From an uncultured bacterium (GTDB lineage Bacteria; Bacillota; Clostridia; Lachnospirales; Lachnospiraceae): a DNA stretch of 19,517 bases. The notes beneath the pieces are model-generated. The model did not search any database. It saw only the letters and a program-made list of their open reading frames with translations, and was not told where the DNA came from. The position numbers were made by a program, and so were the translations under genes. The stretch covers positions 1 to 19,517 of the forward strand of contig CAMGRE010000015.1 of NCBI GenBank assembly GCA_946061355.1, read 5' to 3'. This document shows positions 7,234-14,936 of this stretch, piece by piece; positions within the stretch are counted from its first letter, which is position 1, and the number at the start of each line of letters is the position of its first letter.

Positions 7234-8217
7234 ATGACAAATTTATTGGTAATGAAGGAATGCCTGAAGAGCATCTACGGAAAATATGAGGTGTATATCA
7301 CGCCTTTGGGCAAATTCTTTCTGTCGCTTATCACTTTTATACTGATAAACGGCAAGCTCGGATACATGACAAAAATAAACAGTCTGGCAGTGGTATTGAT
7401 CGCAGCCCTTTTATGCTCTTTTCTGCCCATGAATTTTATGGTTGTCATGGCTGCATTATTTATATTGTTGCATCTGTATGCACTTTCACTGGAATGCGCG
7501 GTTGTTGCGCTGGCAATCTTCTTGATCATGTTTTTACTGTATTTCCGCTTTGCTCCCAGGGATACGGTTGCGGTGTTGCTGACACCGTTGTGCTGTATGC
7601 TCAAAGTACCCTTTGTGGTGCCGCTCTCTATGGGACTGGTCGGCACACCGTCATCAGCGGTTTCGGTGGGCTGCGGAGTGATGATCTACAGTATTATGCA
7701 GTATATTTCAGAGAGTGTTACGACTCTGAACACGATGGATGCGGAAAACGCGGTGCAGAAGTACCGCTATGTGGTGGACGGGCTGCTGAACAATAAGACG
7801 ATGCTGATAACACTGGTTGCCTTTGCGGCAGTGGTGCTTGTGGTCTACTTTGTGAGAAGGCTTCGGGTCGATCATGCATGGACGATTGCCATGGTGGCGG
7901 GAGCACTGGTCGGCGTGATCATCCTTCTGACCGGTGACCTGAAATATGACACCAATATTTCGATTATACAGACATTGGTCGGGGCAGTGATATCCCTGGC
8001 TATCGTAAAAGTTCTGGAATTTTTTGTATTCAATGTGGATTATTCCCGGACGGAGTATGTCCAGTTTGAGGATGATGAGTATTACTATTATGTGAAGGCT
8101 GTGCCTAAGATCACTGTGGCAAAGCCGGCTAAGACAGTGAAGCAGATCACTTCAAAGAGAAGGGGCAGTACGCTTCCTCCCCATGCCGTGAATACAACGG
8201 TAAAGAGAAAGAAATAG
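7234..8217 (+). CDS. Unrecognised polytopic membrane protein upstream of cdaA
   Basis: A 327-residue protein with about eight or nine hydrophobic segments (roughly 24-42, 50-64, 66-82, 86-105, 112-136, 139-157, 187-208, 215-233 and 243-265). A cytoplasmic-looking tail of about 60 residues follows. The tail starts with an acidic, tyrosine-rich stretch (EYVQFEDDEYYYYVKAVPK) and becomes strongly basic (TSKRRG, VKRKK). It resembles a permease in overall layout, but I see no ATP-binding partner, no ABC EAA loop and no recognised transporter motif, so I give no function. The start at 7234 is preferred over 7228 on ribosome binding site spacing. It lies 21 bases upstream of the cdaA start, and the two are probably co-transcribed. 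A role in wall or c-di-AMP signalling is only a positional guess. Confidence 0.82.
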   Translation: MTNLLVMKECLKSIYGKYEVYITPLGKFFLSLITFILINGKLGYMTKINSLAVVLIAALLCSFLPMNFMVVMAALFILLHLYALSLECAVVALAIFLIMFLLYFRFAPRDTVAVLLTPLCCMLKVPFVVPLSMGLVGTPSSAVSVGCGVMIYSIMQYISESVTTLNTMDAENAVQKYRYVVDGLLNNKTMLITLVAFAAVVLVVYFVRRLRVDHAWTIAMVAGALVGVIILLTGDLKYDTNISIIQTLVGAVISLAIVKVLEFFVFNVDYSRTEYVQFEDDEYYYYVKAVPKITVAKPAKTVKQITSKRRGSTLPPHAVNTTVKRKK

Positions 8218-8238
8218 AAGCAGGCAAGTAGGTTGGAT

Positions 8239-9120
8239 ATGGAACAGTTATTGAATCTGGCAGGAACATACCTGAATGGAATGCATATGCCCGCCATAAG
8301 ATGGACGGATATTGTAGAGATTGTCATACTCTCTTTTTTGGTGTATCAGATGATCCTGTGGATCAAAAATACACATGCATGGTCATTGCTTAAGGGGCTT
8401 ATTGTCATTCTCGTATTTATCCTGCTCGCAGCTGTTTTCAATATGACAACCATCTTATGGATTGCACAGAATGTGCTGAGTCTGGCGGTCATTGCCATTG
8501 TCGTCGTTCTGCAGCCTGAACTGCGCCGTGCACTGGAACAGCTGGGACGAACGAATTTTTTTGCGTCACTTATGCCTTTTGACAATACCAAGAGCAGCAG
8601 AGGTCTGTTCTCGGACAAAACCATGCAGGAGATCATCAAGGCCTGCTATGAGATGGGAAAGGTGAGGACGGGAGCGTTGATCGTGATCGAGCAGAATCAG
8701 TCACTTGCGCCTTATGAGAGAACGGGAATCGAAGTGGATGCGCTGCTCAGCAGCCAGCTTCTGATCAATATTTTTGAGCATAATACACCGCTTCATGACG
8801 GAGCGGTCATTGTCAGGGGAGACAGAGTGGTTTCCGCTACCTGTTACCTTCCCCTGTCGGATAATATGGGACTGAGCAAGGAGCTCGGAACCAGACACCG
8901 CGCGGGTGTGGGAATTTCGGAGGTGACGGATTCCCTTACCGTTATCGTGTCGGAGGAGACGGGATATGTCAGCGTGGCATACGAAGGAGAATTGTACCGT
9001 AACCTTAATTCACAGGAACTCGGCGAGAAATTGAGGCTGGTACAGAACAAACCGATCGAAGAAAAAAAGAGAAGATTGTGGAAGGGAAGGTCAAAGAATG
9101 AAAAAGAAATTGACAGCTAA
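8239..9120 (+). CDS. cdaA: Membrane diadenylate cyclase CdaA (DacA)
   Basis: Makes cyclic di-AMP from two ATP at the membrane; in Firmicutes this messenger controls potassium and osmolyte transport and wall homeostasis. The product has 293 residues (B. subtilis CdaA is 273). Three TM helices occupy about 24-41, 52-67 and 73-92, followed by the QPELRRALEQLGR linker and the DAC domain. The catalytic DGA motif is at 187-189 and RHR at 219-221, both intact, so the enzyme should be active. ATG 8239 is chosen over an in-frame TTG at 8233, since AGG (8230-8232) lies 6 bases before the ATG. The basic C-terminal tail (EEKKRRLWKGRSK) overlaps the start of cdaR by 23 bases, implying translational coupling. 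Confidence 0.95.
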   Translation: MEQLLNLAGTYLNGMHMPAIRWTDIVEIVILSFLVYQMILWIKNTHAWSLLKGLIVILVFILLAAVFNMTTILWIAQNVLSLAVIAIVVVLQPELRRALEQLGRTNFFASLMPFDNTKSSRGLFSDKTMQEIIKACYEMGKVRTGALIVIEQNQSLAPYERTGIEVDALLSSQLLINIFEHNTPLHDGAVIVRGDRVVSATCYLPLSDNMGLSKELGTRHRAGVGISEVTDSLTVIVSEETGYVSVAYEGELYRNLNSQELGEKLRLVQNKPIEEKKRRLWKGRSKNEKEIDS

Positions 9121-10396
9121 TCTGGGCCTTAAGATCCTGGCAGTCTTGATCTCGGTTGTGATCTGGTTTATCGTGGTGAACATCAATGATCCTGTGGATA
9201 AGACAGTATTTAGAAATGTACCGGTTGAGATCCTCAATGCGGATGTGATCACGAATGAGGGAAAAGTATATGAGGTCCTGGACGGGTCGGATACGATTGA
9301 TGTGACTGTACTGGCAAAACGCAGTATTCTGGATGCTCTTGGCAAAGAGAACATCATCGCCACTGCGGATATGCAGGAACTGAATTTTATGGATACCATG
9401 GTGCGCATAAAGCTGAGCACCAACAAATATAATGATAAACTGGAGAGCATCAAATCTTCTTCGGAGAGCCTTAAGGTAAATATAGAGGATCTGAAGAAGC
9501 AGCAGTTTGTGATCGCTTCCATGACGACCGGTGAGCCTGCGGATGGATATATCCTCGGCAACATCGGTTCTGACCAGAACCTGATATCGGTATCGGGACC
9601 GGAATCCATCATCAGTACGATCGACAGTGCGGCAGTACTCGTAGATGTCACCGGACTGTCACAGGACGTGCGCACGGATGCGTCTGTGCGTCTGTACGAT
9701 GCGGAAGGCAATCTGATAGAGAATAAGAATATCAGGAAATCGCTTGACCGTGTCAAGGTGAATGTTGAGATCCTGCAGACGAAACGGGTACCGCTTGCGT
9801 TCGCATCAATGGGTGTGCCGGCGGATGGATACGCTCTGACGGGAGAGATTGAAAGTAATCCGTCTACGGTGCTGATCGCAGGAAAGAGCAGTACGATCAA
9901 AAATATTTCGCAGATAGAAGTGCCGGATACGGAGCTCAATGTTACCGGACAGAACAAGGATATGCTTACCGTGGTGGAAATCAAGAATTATCTGCCTGAC
10001 GGCGTATCGTTTGCAGACAGCAAGTTTGACGGCAAGGCAAAAGTGACAGTCCATATTGAAAAAGAGGTTACGGACGAGATCACACTGGAACAACGTAATA
10101 TCTCCATCATTAACCTGCCGGAAGGATCAGTCGGAGAACTGGAAGATACCGACGAGAAGATCACACTTACGGTGAGCGGACTGAAGGAGAATATGGAAGC
10201 GCTGCAGGGCGCCCAGATTACAGCAGTCATTGATGTCACCGGCTTTATGGAATCCGGCGGAATGACGGAACTCATGCCCGGTATGTATCATATGCCTGTG
10301 ACGGTGCAGCTGCCTGACGGAGTGAGACCGGATCAGGATATGACAATGAAAGTGGTGATCAAAAAGCAGGAGAGCCACAACAATAATGAGGAATAA
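9098..10396 (+). CDS. cdaR: CdaA regulatory protein CdaR (YbbR-domain)
   Basis: A membrane-anchored regulator of CdaA, 432 residues, within the normal range. One N-terminal TM helix (about 9-28) would leave the rest outside the membrane. About four YbbR-type beta repeats can be traced at roughly 35-128, 134-220, 228-315 and 325-425. Shared phrases include PADGY in repeats 2 and 3 and LPDGV in repeats 3 and 4. In B. subtilis and Listeria CdaR contacts CdaA and tunes c-di-AMP output. The start is supported by GGGAAGG (9084-9090), 7 bases before ATG and inside the end of cdaA. The tail is hydrophilic (QESHNNNEE). glmM follows after 32 bases, giving the widely conserved cdaA-cdaR-glmM order. Confidence 0.93.
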   Translation: MKKKLTANLGLKILAVLISVVIWFIVVNINDPVDKTVFRNVPVEILNADVITNEGKVYEVLDGSDTIDVTVLAKRSILDALGKENIIATADMQELNFMDTMVRIKLSTNKYNDKLESIKSSSESLKVNIEDLKKQQFVIASMTTGEPADGYILGNIGSDQNLISVSGPESIISTIDSAAVLVDVTGLSQDVRTDASVRLYDAEGNLIENKNIRKSLDRVKVNVEILQTKRVPLAFASMGVPADGYALTGEIESNPSTVLIAGKSSTIKNISQIEVPDTELNVTGQNKDMLTVVEIKNYLPDGVSFADSKFDGKAKVTVHIEKEVTDEITLEQRNISIINLPEGSVGELEDTDEKITLTVSGLKENMEALQGAQITAVIDVTGFMESGGMTELMPGMYHMPVTVQLPDGVRPDQDMTMKVVIKKQESHNNNEE

Positions 10397-10428
10397 AGAA
10401 AACGCAGAAAGGAAACCGGAATAAAAAA

Positions 10429-11778
10429 ATGGCGAGATTATTTGGGACAGATGGTGTGAGAGGCGTTGCAAACGAGGAGCTGACACCGCTTCTGGCAATG
10501 CAGTTAGGACAGGCGGGGGCTTATGTGCTTGCAAAGGAGAATCAGCACAAGCCGACGATCATGGTCGGGTGCGATACACGTATTTCGGGTGATATGCTGG
10601 CGAATGCATTGATGGCAGGCGTCTGCTCGGTCGGAGCAAATGCGGTGTATGTCGGAGTGGTTCCCACACCGGCAGTGGCATATCTGACGAAAAAGTATAA
10701 AGTGGATGCGGGAGTCGTGATCTCAGCTTCCCATAACCCGGTGGAGTTTAACGGAATCAAATTTTTTGACGGGAACGGCTACAAGCTTCCCGATGCGGTG
10801 GAGGATGAAATCGAGGCGCTTGTCAAGAGCGGTATGGATGGTGTGAAATTTCCGATCGGTTCCGGTGTGGGCAAGATCAAATACCGTACCGATGCCAGAG
10901 AGGAATACATCAATCATGCGATCCAGGCGGTGAACGTGGATCTGAGCGAGTTGAAGATTGTTGTGGACTGCGCCGAGGGCGCTTCCTTCTACACTTCCGT
11001 GGAAGCGATGAAGGAACTGGGGGCTGAGGTGATCGCGATCCACAATAATCCGGACGGAACAAATATCAATGCAAACTGCGGCTCCACCCATATGGAGGAG
11101 CTGAAGGCAAGAGTCGTATACGAGAAGGCCAACATCGGTCTTGCGTTTGACGGAGATGCGGACAGACTGCTGGCGGTGGATGAGAACGGCAAGCTGGTGG
11201 ACGGCGACCAGATCATGGCGATTGTCGGTAATTACATGAAGTCACAGGGCAAATTAAAGCTTGATACTATTGTGGTCACGGTGATGAGTAATCTCGGCTT
11301 CTTCCTGATGGCGGAGAAGAACGGGATCACGGCGGAACAGACAAAAGTAGGCGACCGTTATGTGCTGGAGAGGATGAGAGAGATCGGGGCAAGTCTCGGC
11401 GGAGAACAGTCCGGACATGTGATCTTCCTGGATGAGAACACAACGGGAGACGGACTGCTCAGTGCGCTTCATCTGCTGCAGGTGCTTGTTGAGACGGGCA
11501 AGCCGCTGTCAGAGCTTGCAGAGGTCATGGAGGTGCTTCCGCAGGCGCTTGTGAATGCCAAAGTGCCGAACCATAAGAAGGACAGTTATATGGAGTATCC
11601 CGAGATTGCGGATGCCATAGCGAAGCTGAATGATAAATTTGCCGGAGAGGGCAGAGTGCTGATCCGTCCTTCCGGAACAGAGCCGCTCGTGCGTGTCATG
11701 ATCGAGGGAAAAGATCAGAAACTGATTGAGGCGGAAGCGAAAAAACTGGCAGAGCTGATCCAGAATTGTATGCTTTAG
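10429..11778 (+). CDS. glmM: Phosphoglucosamine mutase
   Basis: Converts glucosamine-6-phosphate to glucosamine-1-phosphate, the committed route to UDP-GlcNAc for peptidoglycan. The length of 449 residues is standard. The phosphoserine loop SASHNP is at residues 99-104, with catalytic Ser101. The magnesium loop DGDADR is at 241-246 (D241, D243, D245), and the C-terminal phosphate-binding motif is RPSGTEPLVRV. The N-terminus MARLFGTDGVRG is typical. GlmM is known to bind and inhibit CdaA in several Firmicutes, which fits its place directly after cdaR. The ribosome binding site is unusual: the best match, AGAAAGG (10406-10412), is 16 bases from ATG, and only a short GGA is at normal spacing. 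No U-tailed terminator follows the gene, though the next gene has its own promoter. Confidence 0.97.
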   Translation: MARLFGTDGVRGVANEELTPLLAMQLGQAGAYVLAKENQHKPTIMVGCDTRISGDMLANALMAGVCSVGANAVYVGVVPTPAVAYLTKKYKVDAGVVISASHNPVEFNGIKFFDGNGYKLPDAVEDEIEALVKSGMDGVKFPIGSGVGKIKYRTDAREEYINHAIQAVNVDLSELKIVVDCAEGASFYTSVEAMKELGAEVIAIHNNPDGTNINANCGSTHMEELKARVVYEKANIGLAFDGDADRLLAVDENGKLVDGDQIMAIVGNYMKSQGKLKLDTIVVTVMSNLGFFLMAEKNGITAEQTKVGDRYVLERMREIGASLGGEQSGHVIFLDENTTGDGLLSALHLLQVLVETGKPLSELAEVMEVLPQALVNAKVPNHKKDSYMEYPEIADAIAKLNDKFAGEGRVLIRPSGTEPLVRVMIEGKDQKLIEAEAKKLAELIQNCML

Positions 11779-11817
11779 TCCGCGGTGGGAATTGCCGCAG
11801 ATCAGGATTCATTTCCC

Positions 11818-11846
11818 TTGAGATATGCCGGATTAGATGTTATAAT
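11818..11846 (+). promoter_or_regulatory. Sigma-A promoter of the HPr gene
   Basis: TTGAGA at 11818-11823 and TATAAT at 11841-11846 with an ideal 17-bp spacer. Transcription would start near 11853, giving a leader of about 55 bases before the HPr start. I see no catabolite-responsive element around it. Confidence 0.82.
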
Positions 11847-11908
11847 ATAGTAAATGCACAAGAAGTATTGGGATTCGGTCACTATATCATATAAATGGAG
11901 GTATTGCG

Positions 11909-12172
11909 ATGGTAAGCCAGAAGGTAGTAATTAAAAACCCAACAGGACTACACCTAAGACCCGCTGGTATCCTATGTAAAGAGGCAATGCAGTTTAAATC
12001 ATTGATAACATTTACATTTAGAGAGAATACCGCAAATGCGAAGAGCGTATTAAGCGTGCTCGGAGCATGTGTAAAATGCGGTGATGAAGTGGAATTTGTC
12101 TGTGAGGGAGAGGATGAGGAGGAAGCTCTGAAAGCTCTTGTCGCAGCGATTGAAAGCGGTCTTGGTGAATAG
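11909..12172 (+). CDS. ptsH: Phosphocarrier protein HPr
   Basis: An 87-residue HPr of the sugar phosphotransferase system, which passes phosphate from enzyme I to the EIIA domains. The active-site motif GLHLRPA carries His15 and Arg17. The regulatory Ser46 (in NAKSVLSVLG) is present, so HPr kinase could phosphorylate it for carbon catabolite control. Four cysteines (C23, C54, C57, C65) include a CxxC pair at 54-57, which B. subtilis HPr lacks. GGAGG (11897-11901) is 7 bases before ATG. The gene is monocistronic by layout, with its own promoter and terminator. Enzyme I is not adjacent, so the ptsHI order known from Bacillus is not kept. A Crh-like role is unlikely because His15 is present. Confidence 0.95.
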   Translation: MVSQKVVIKNPTGLHLRPAGILCKEAMQFKSLITFTFRENTANAKSVLSVLGACVKCGDEVEFVCEGEDEEEALKALVAAIESGLGE

Positions 12173-12193
12173 AATTCCGAATAAAAGCGTTTT

Positions 12194-12223
12194 CAGCCCA
12201 TCTCTCTTAGATGGGCTGTTTTT
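12194..12223 (+). terminator. Intrinsic terminator after the HPr gene
   Basis: A perfect 10-bp stem (12194-12203 with 12209-12218), 5-base loop, and TTTTT at 12219-12223. It separates the HPr gene from leuA, whose start is only 42 bases further on. Confidence 0.93.
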
Positions 12224-12239
12224 GCGCGGAGGCGCGGGA
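12224..12239 (+). repeat. Second copy of the GCGCRGAG tandem motif
   Basis: GCGCGGAG followed by GCGCGGGA sits directly after the T run of the HPr terminator. The same layout occurs at 3277-3292 after the flgJ terminator (GCGCAGAG twice). Each copy can also form a small GCGC-RGAG-GCGC hairpin. Its role is unknown. Confidence 0.5.
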
Positions 12240-12265
12240 TGTGTTAGAGAAAGGGGAAAGAGAGA

Positions 12266-13945
12266 ATGCTAAACTATAAGCGTTATCAGAGGAATCCGGT
12301 AGTACATTATCCGGAGAGAGAATGGCCGAACAAGGAGATCGGGAAGGCTCCTGTCTGGTGCAGTGTGGACTTGAGGGATGGCAATCAGGCTTTGATCGAT
12401 CCTATGCTGGTGGATGAGAAGATCGAGATGTTCCAGTATCTGATCAAGCTTGGCTTTAAGGAGATTGAGATCGGTTTTCCGGCGGCAAGCCAGATCGAAT
12501 ATGATTTTCTGCGTCAGCTGGTGGATCGCAAACTGATCCCTTCGGATGTGAAGGTTCAGGTGCTGACACAGTGCCGTGAGGAGCAGATTGCCCGCACGTT
12601 TGAATCCATTCAGGGATGTGAACAGGCAATCGTACATATTTATAATTCCACGTCTACGTTACAGAGAGATGTCGTGTTCGGCATGGACAGAGAGCAGATC
12701 AAGGGAATTGCGATCCAGGGGACAAAATGGGTGAAGGAACAGGCGGCAAAATTCCCGGGTAAGATTATTCTTGAGTACTCCCCGGAGAGCTTCACGGGAA
12801 CGGAACTTGATTTTGCGCTGGATATCTGTACTGCTGTGCAGAAGGAGTGGGGAGCCACAAAGGAAAATCCCATCATCATCAACCTTCCCTCCACGGTGGA
12901 GATGAACACACCGAATGTATATGCGGATCAGATCGAGTGGATGAATAAACATTTTGAGGACAGGGAAAGCATTATCCTGAGTGTGCATCCCCACAATGAC
13001 AGAGGAACCGGTGTCGCTTCTGCCGAGCTCGCAATGCTGGCAGGGGCCGAGAGAGTGGAAGGAACACTGTTCGGCAACGGAGAGAGAACGGGAAATGTAG
13101 ATGTCCTGAATATCGCATACAATATGTTCTCACAGGGAATTGATCCGCAGCTCGCAATTGAGCATGTGAACGAATCCATTGAGATCTATGAGAGGTGTTG
13201 CAAGATCCCGATCCATCCGAGACATCCTTATGCGGGCAAGCTTGTGTTTACCGCATTCTCCGGATCCCATCAGGATGCGATCAACAAGGGAGTCAAGGCG
13301 ATGAAAGAGAGAGGCGGCGAGATCTGGCAGGTGCCGTATCTTCCCATTGATCCGGCAGATATCGGCAGAGAATATGAGCCGATTGTCCGCATCAATTCCC
13401 AGTCGGGAAAAGGCGGTGTCGCCTTTATCATGGATACTTACTTCGGCTTCAAGCTGCCCAAGGCAATGCACAAGGAATTTGCCAATATCATTCAGGACAT
13501 ATCGGAAAAGCAGGGTGAGGTATCGCCGGATCAGATCATGGAACAGTTCAGGGAGGAATATCTTGAGAGGAAAGAGCCGATCCACTTCCGCCGTCTGAAT
13601 GTCATTGATCTGTCCACAGAGGTCAAGTCCGAGTTTGACACGAAAGTACACGTCATCTATACGAACCATGGCATCGAGAATTCCTTTGAGGCAGTCGGAA
13701 ACGGTCCTATCGATGCGGTGAAGCGCGGTATCCAGGAGGCGCTGGATGTGCGGATCAAGGTGCTTGACTATGAGGAGCACGCGCTGCAGAGCGGTTCCAA
13801 TTCCCAGGCGGCGGCATACATCCACCTGCTTGATTCGGATACCGGCAGAGTGACCTACGGTGTGGGCGTCAGCTCCAATATTACGAGAGCTTCCATCCGG
13901 GCAATGTTCTCGGCGATTAACAGACTGGGACTTGGGGAAAACTAA
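12266..13945 (+). CDS. leuA: 2-isopropylmalate synthase
   Basis: Condenses acetyl-CoA with 2-oxoisovalerate, the first step of leucine synthesis. The 559 residues match the long LeuA form (LeuA type 2, as in actinobacteria and yeast). The N-terminal TIM barrel has the DLRDGNQAL motif, with metal ligand Asp38, and the metal-binding HPHND motif with His241 and His243. The GNGERTGNVD motif follows the barrel core. A C-terminal regulatory domain (about 440-555) normally binds leucine for feedback inhibition. The start is set by AAGGGG (12251-12256), 9 bases before ATG. No other leu or ilv gene is in the window. The 42-base gap behind a strong terminator is too short for a T-box or peptide attenuator, and I see no promoter in it. 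Confidence 0.95.
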   Translation: MLNYKRYQRNPVVHYPEREWPNKEIGKAPVWCSVDLRDGNQALIDPMLVDEKIEMFQYLIKLGFKEIEIGFPAASQIEYDFLRQLVDRKLIPSDVKVQVLTQCREEQIARTFESIQGCEQAIVHIYNSTSTLQRDVVFGMDREQIKGIAIQGTKWVKEQAAKFPGKIILEYSPESFTGTELDFALDICTAVQKEWGATKENPIIINLPSTVEMNTPNVYADQIEWMNKHFEDRESIILSVHPHNDRGTGVASAELAMLAGAERVEGTLFGNGERTGNVDVLNIAYNMFSQGIDPQLAIEHVNESIEIYERCCKIPIHPRHPYAGKLVFTAFSGSHQDAINKGVKAMKERGGEIWQVPYLPIDPADIGREYEPIVRINSQSGKGGVAFIMDTYFGFKLPKAMHKEFANIIQDISEKQGEVSPDQIMEQFREEYLERKEPIHFRRLNVIDLSTEVKSEFDTKVHVIYTNHGIENSFEAVGNGPIDAVKRGIQEALDVRIKVLDYEEHALQSGSNSQAAAYIHLLDSDTGRVTYGVGVSSNITRASIRAMFSAINRLGLGEN

Positions 13946-13994
13946 TAACATAAAACATGTTTCGTGAAGTTTCTTGTGTCACAATTAAAGAATC

Positions 13995-14000
13995 AGGAGG
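13995..14000 (+). promoter_or_regulatory. Ribosome binding site that fixes the rmlD start
   Basis: A perfect AGGAGG 5 bases before ATG 14006. The in-frame ATG at 13964 has no such site, and using it would put AGGAGG inside the coding region and add 14 residues before the Rossmann fold. Confidence 0.85.
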
Positions 14001-14005
14001 AATCC

Positions 14006-14863
14006 ATGAAAAAGATTATTGTAACGGGCTGTAACGGACAGCTGGGAAGAGCGATCAATCACGTACTTACAGATCAGAAAGAATATGATCTGGTGAATAC
14101 GGATGTACCGGAGTTGGATATAACTGATATTGATAAGGTGATGGAGCTGGCGAGGGAAGTGAAACCTTATGCCATCATCAACTGTGCGGCAATGACAAAC
14201 GTAAATGCCTGTGAGACGGAGCGTGATGCGGCTTTCCGTATCAATGCGATCGGACCCAGGAATCTGAGCATTGCAGCTGCGGAGACAGGCGCAAAGATGT
14301 TCCAGATTTCCACGGATTATGTCTTCTCCGGAAGCGAGAATAAGAGATACCGGGAGTATGATCGGGTAAATCCGATGAGCGTTTACGGTACATCCAAGCT
14401 CCAGGGTGAATATATGGTTAAGGATTTTGCCGGGAAATATTTCATCCTGCGGACGGCATGGATGTATGGTGAGGGAAACAACTTTGTCAAAACCATGCTG
14501 CGTCTGGCAGAGACACGCGATACCGTGACGGTCGTAAAGGATCAGTTTGGAACGCCGACGTATTCCATGGAACTGGCGAGAGCGATTGCTTACCTCCTTC
14601 CGACAGATAACTATGGCGTATTCCATGCAACCTGCGAAGGAGAGTGCAGCTGGGCTGATTTTGCCACAGAGATCTTCCGCCTGGCCGGAAAGAGCACGAA
14701 GGTACAGGGTGTGACCACCGAGGAATATGATAAGATTGCACCGGGGCAGGCGCACAGACCGGCATTTTCGGTGCTTGATAATTATATGTTTGACATGACC
14801 ACGGACTTTAAATTCAAACCGTGGGAGGAAGCGATACCGGAATATATCAAAACACTCGTATAA
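14006..14863 (+). CDS. rfbD: dTDP-4-dehydrorhamnose reductase (RmlD/RfbD family)
   Basis: A 285-residue short-chain reductase of the RmlD/RfbD type, which catalyses the last step of dTDP-L-rhamnose synthesis. The protein begins MKKIIVTGCNGQLGRA, with the NAD(P)-binding GxxGxxG at residues 8-14. It continues with the family phrase STDYVFSG and the catalytic YGTSK (Tyr127, Lys131). The C-terminal part (DQFGTPTYSMELARAI and later HRPAFSVLDN) is typical of the family. The other rhamnose genes rmlA, rmlB and rmlC are not in the window. Either they are elsewhere or this enzyme reduces another nucleotide sugar. It follows leuA after 60 bases with no terminator between them, so co-transcription is possible. 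Family call is firm; the exact substrate is inferred. Confidence 0.85.
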   Translation: MKKIIVTGCNGQLGRAINHVLTDQKEYDLVNTDVPELDITDIDKVMELAREVKPYAIINCAAMTNVNACETERDAAFRINAIGPRNLSIAAAETGAKMFQISTDYVFSGSENKRYREYDRVNPMSVYGTSKLQGEYMVKDFAGKYFILRTAWMYGEGNNFVKTMLRLAETRDTVTVVKDQFGTPTYSMELARAIAYLLPTDNYGVFHATCEGECSWADFATEIFRLAGKSTKVQGVTTEEYDKIAPGQAHRPAFSVLDNYMFDMTTDFKFKPWEEAIPEYIKTLV

Positions 14864-14924
14864 CAGGCAGCTTGACCGAGCATGATATGTATCGAAACAG
14901 ATATTATGACAGCATTCTGTGAAA

Positions 14925-14931
14925 CGGAGGG
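14925..14931 (+). promoter_or_regulatory. Ribosome binding site that favours a GTG start for the M20 gene
   Basis: CGGAGGG lies 5 bases before GTG 14937. The upstream in-frame GTG at 14919 would place this site inside the gene and has no site of its own. Confidence 0.75.
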
Positions 14932-14936
14932 ATATT

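Noticed and set aside
12224..12265. T-box or leucine attenuator upstream of leuA
   Set aside because: Only 42 bases lie between the HPr terminator and leuA, with no Leu-codon-rich peptide, no T-box consensus and no second terminator.
13964..14005. An N-terminal extension of the RmlD-type protein beginning at ATG 13964
   Set aside because: There is no ribosome binding site before it, and the perfect AGGAGG sits inside this extension, just ahead of the family-typical MKKIIVTG start.
14864..14936. Promoter for the M20 gene (TTGACC 14872-14877 with TATTAT 14902-14907)
   Set aside because: The spacer would be 24 bp, too long for a sigma-A promoter, and no better pair was found.
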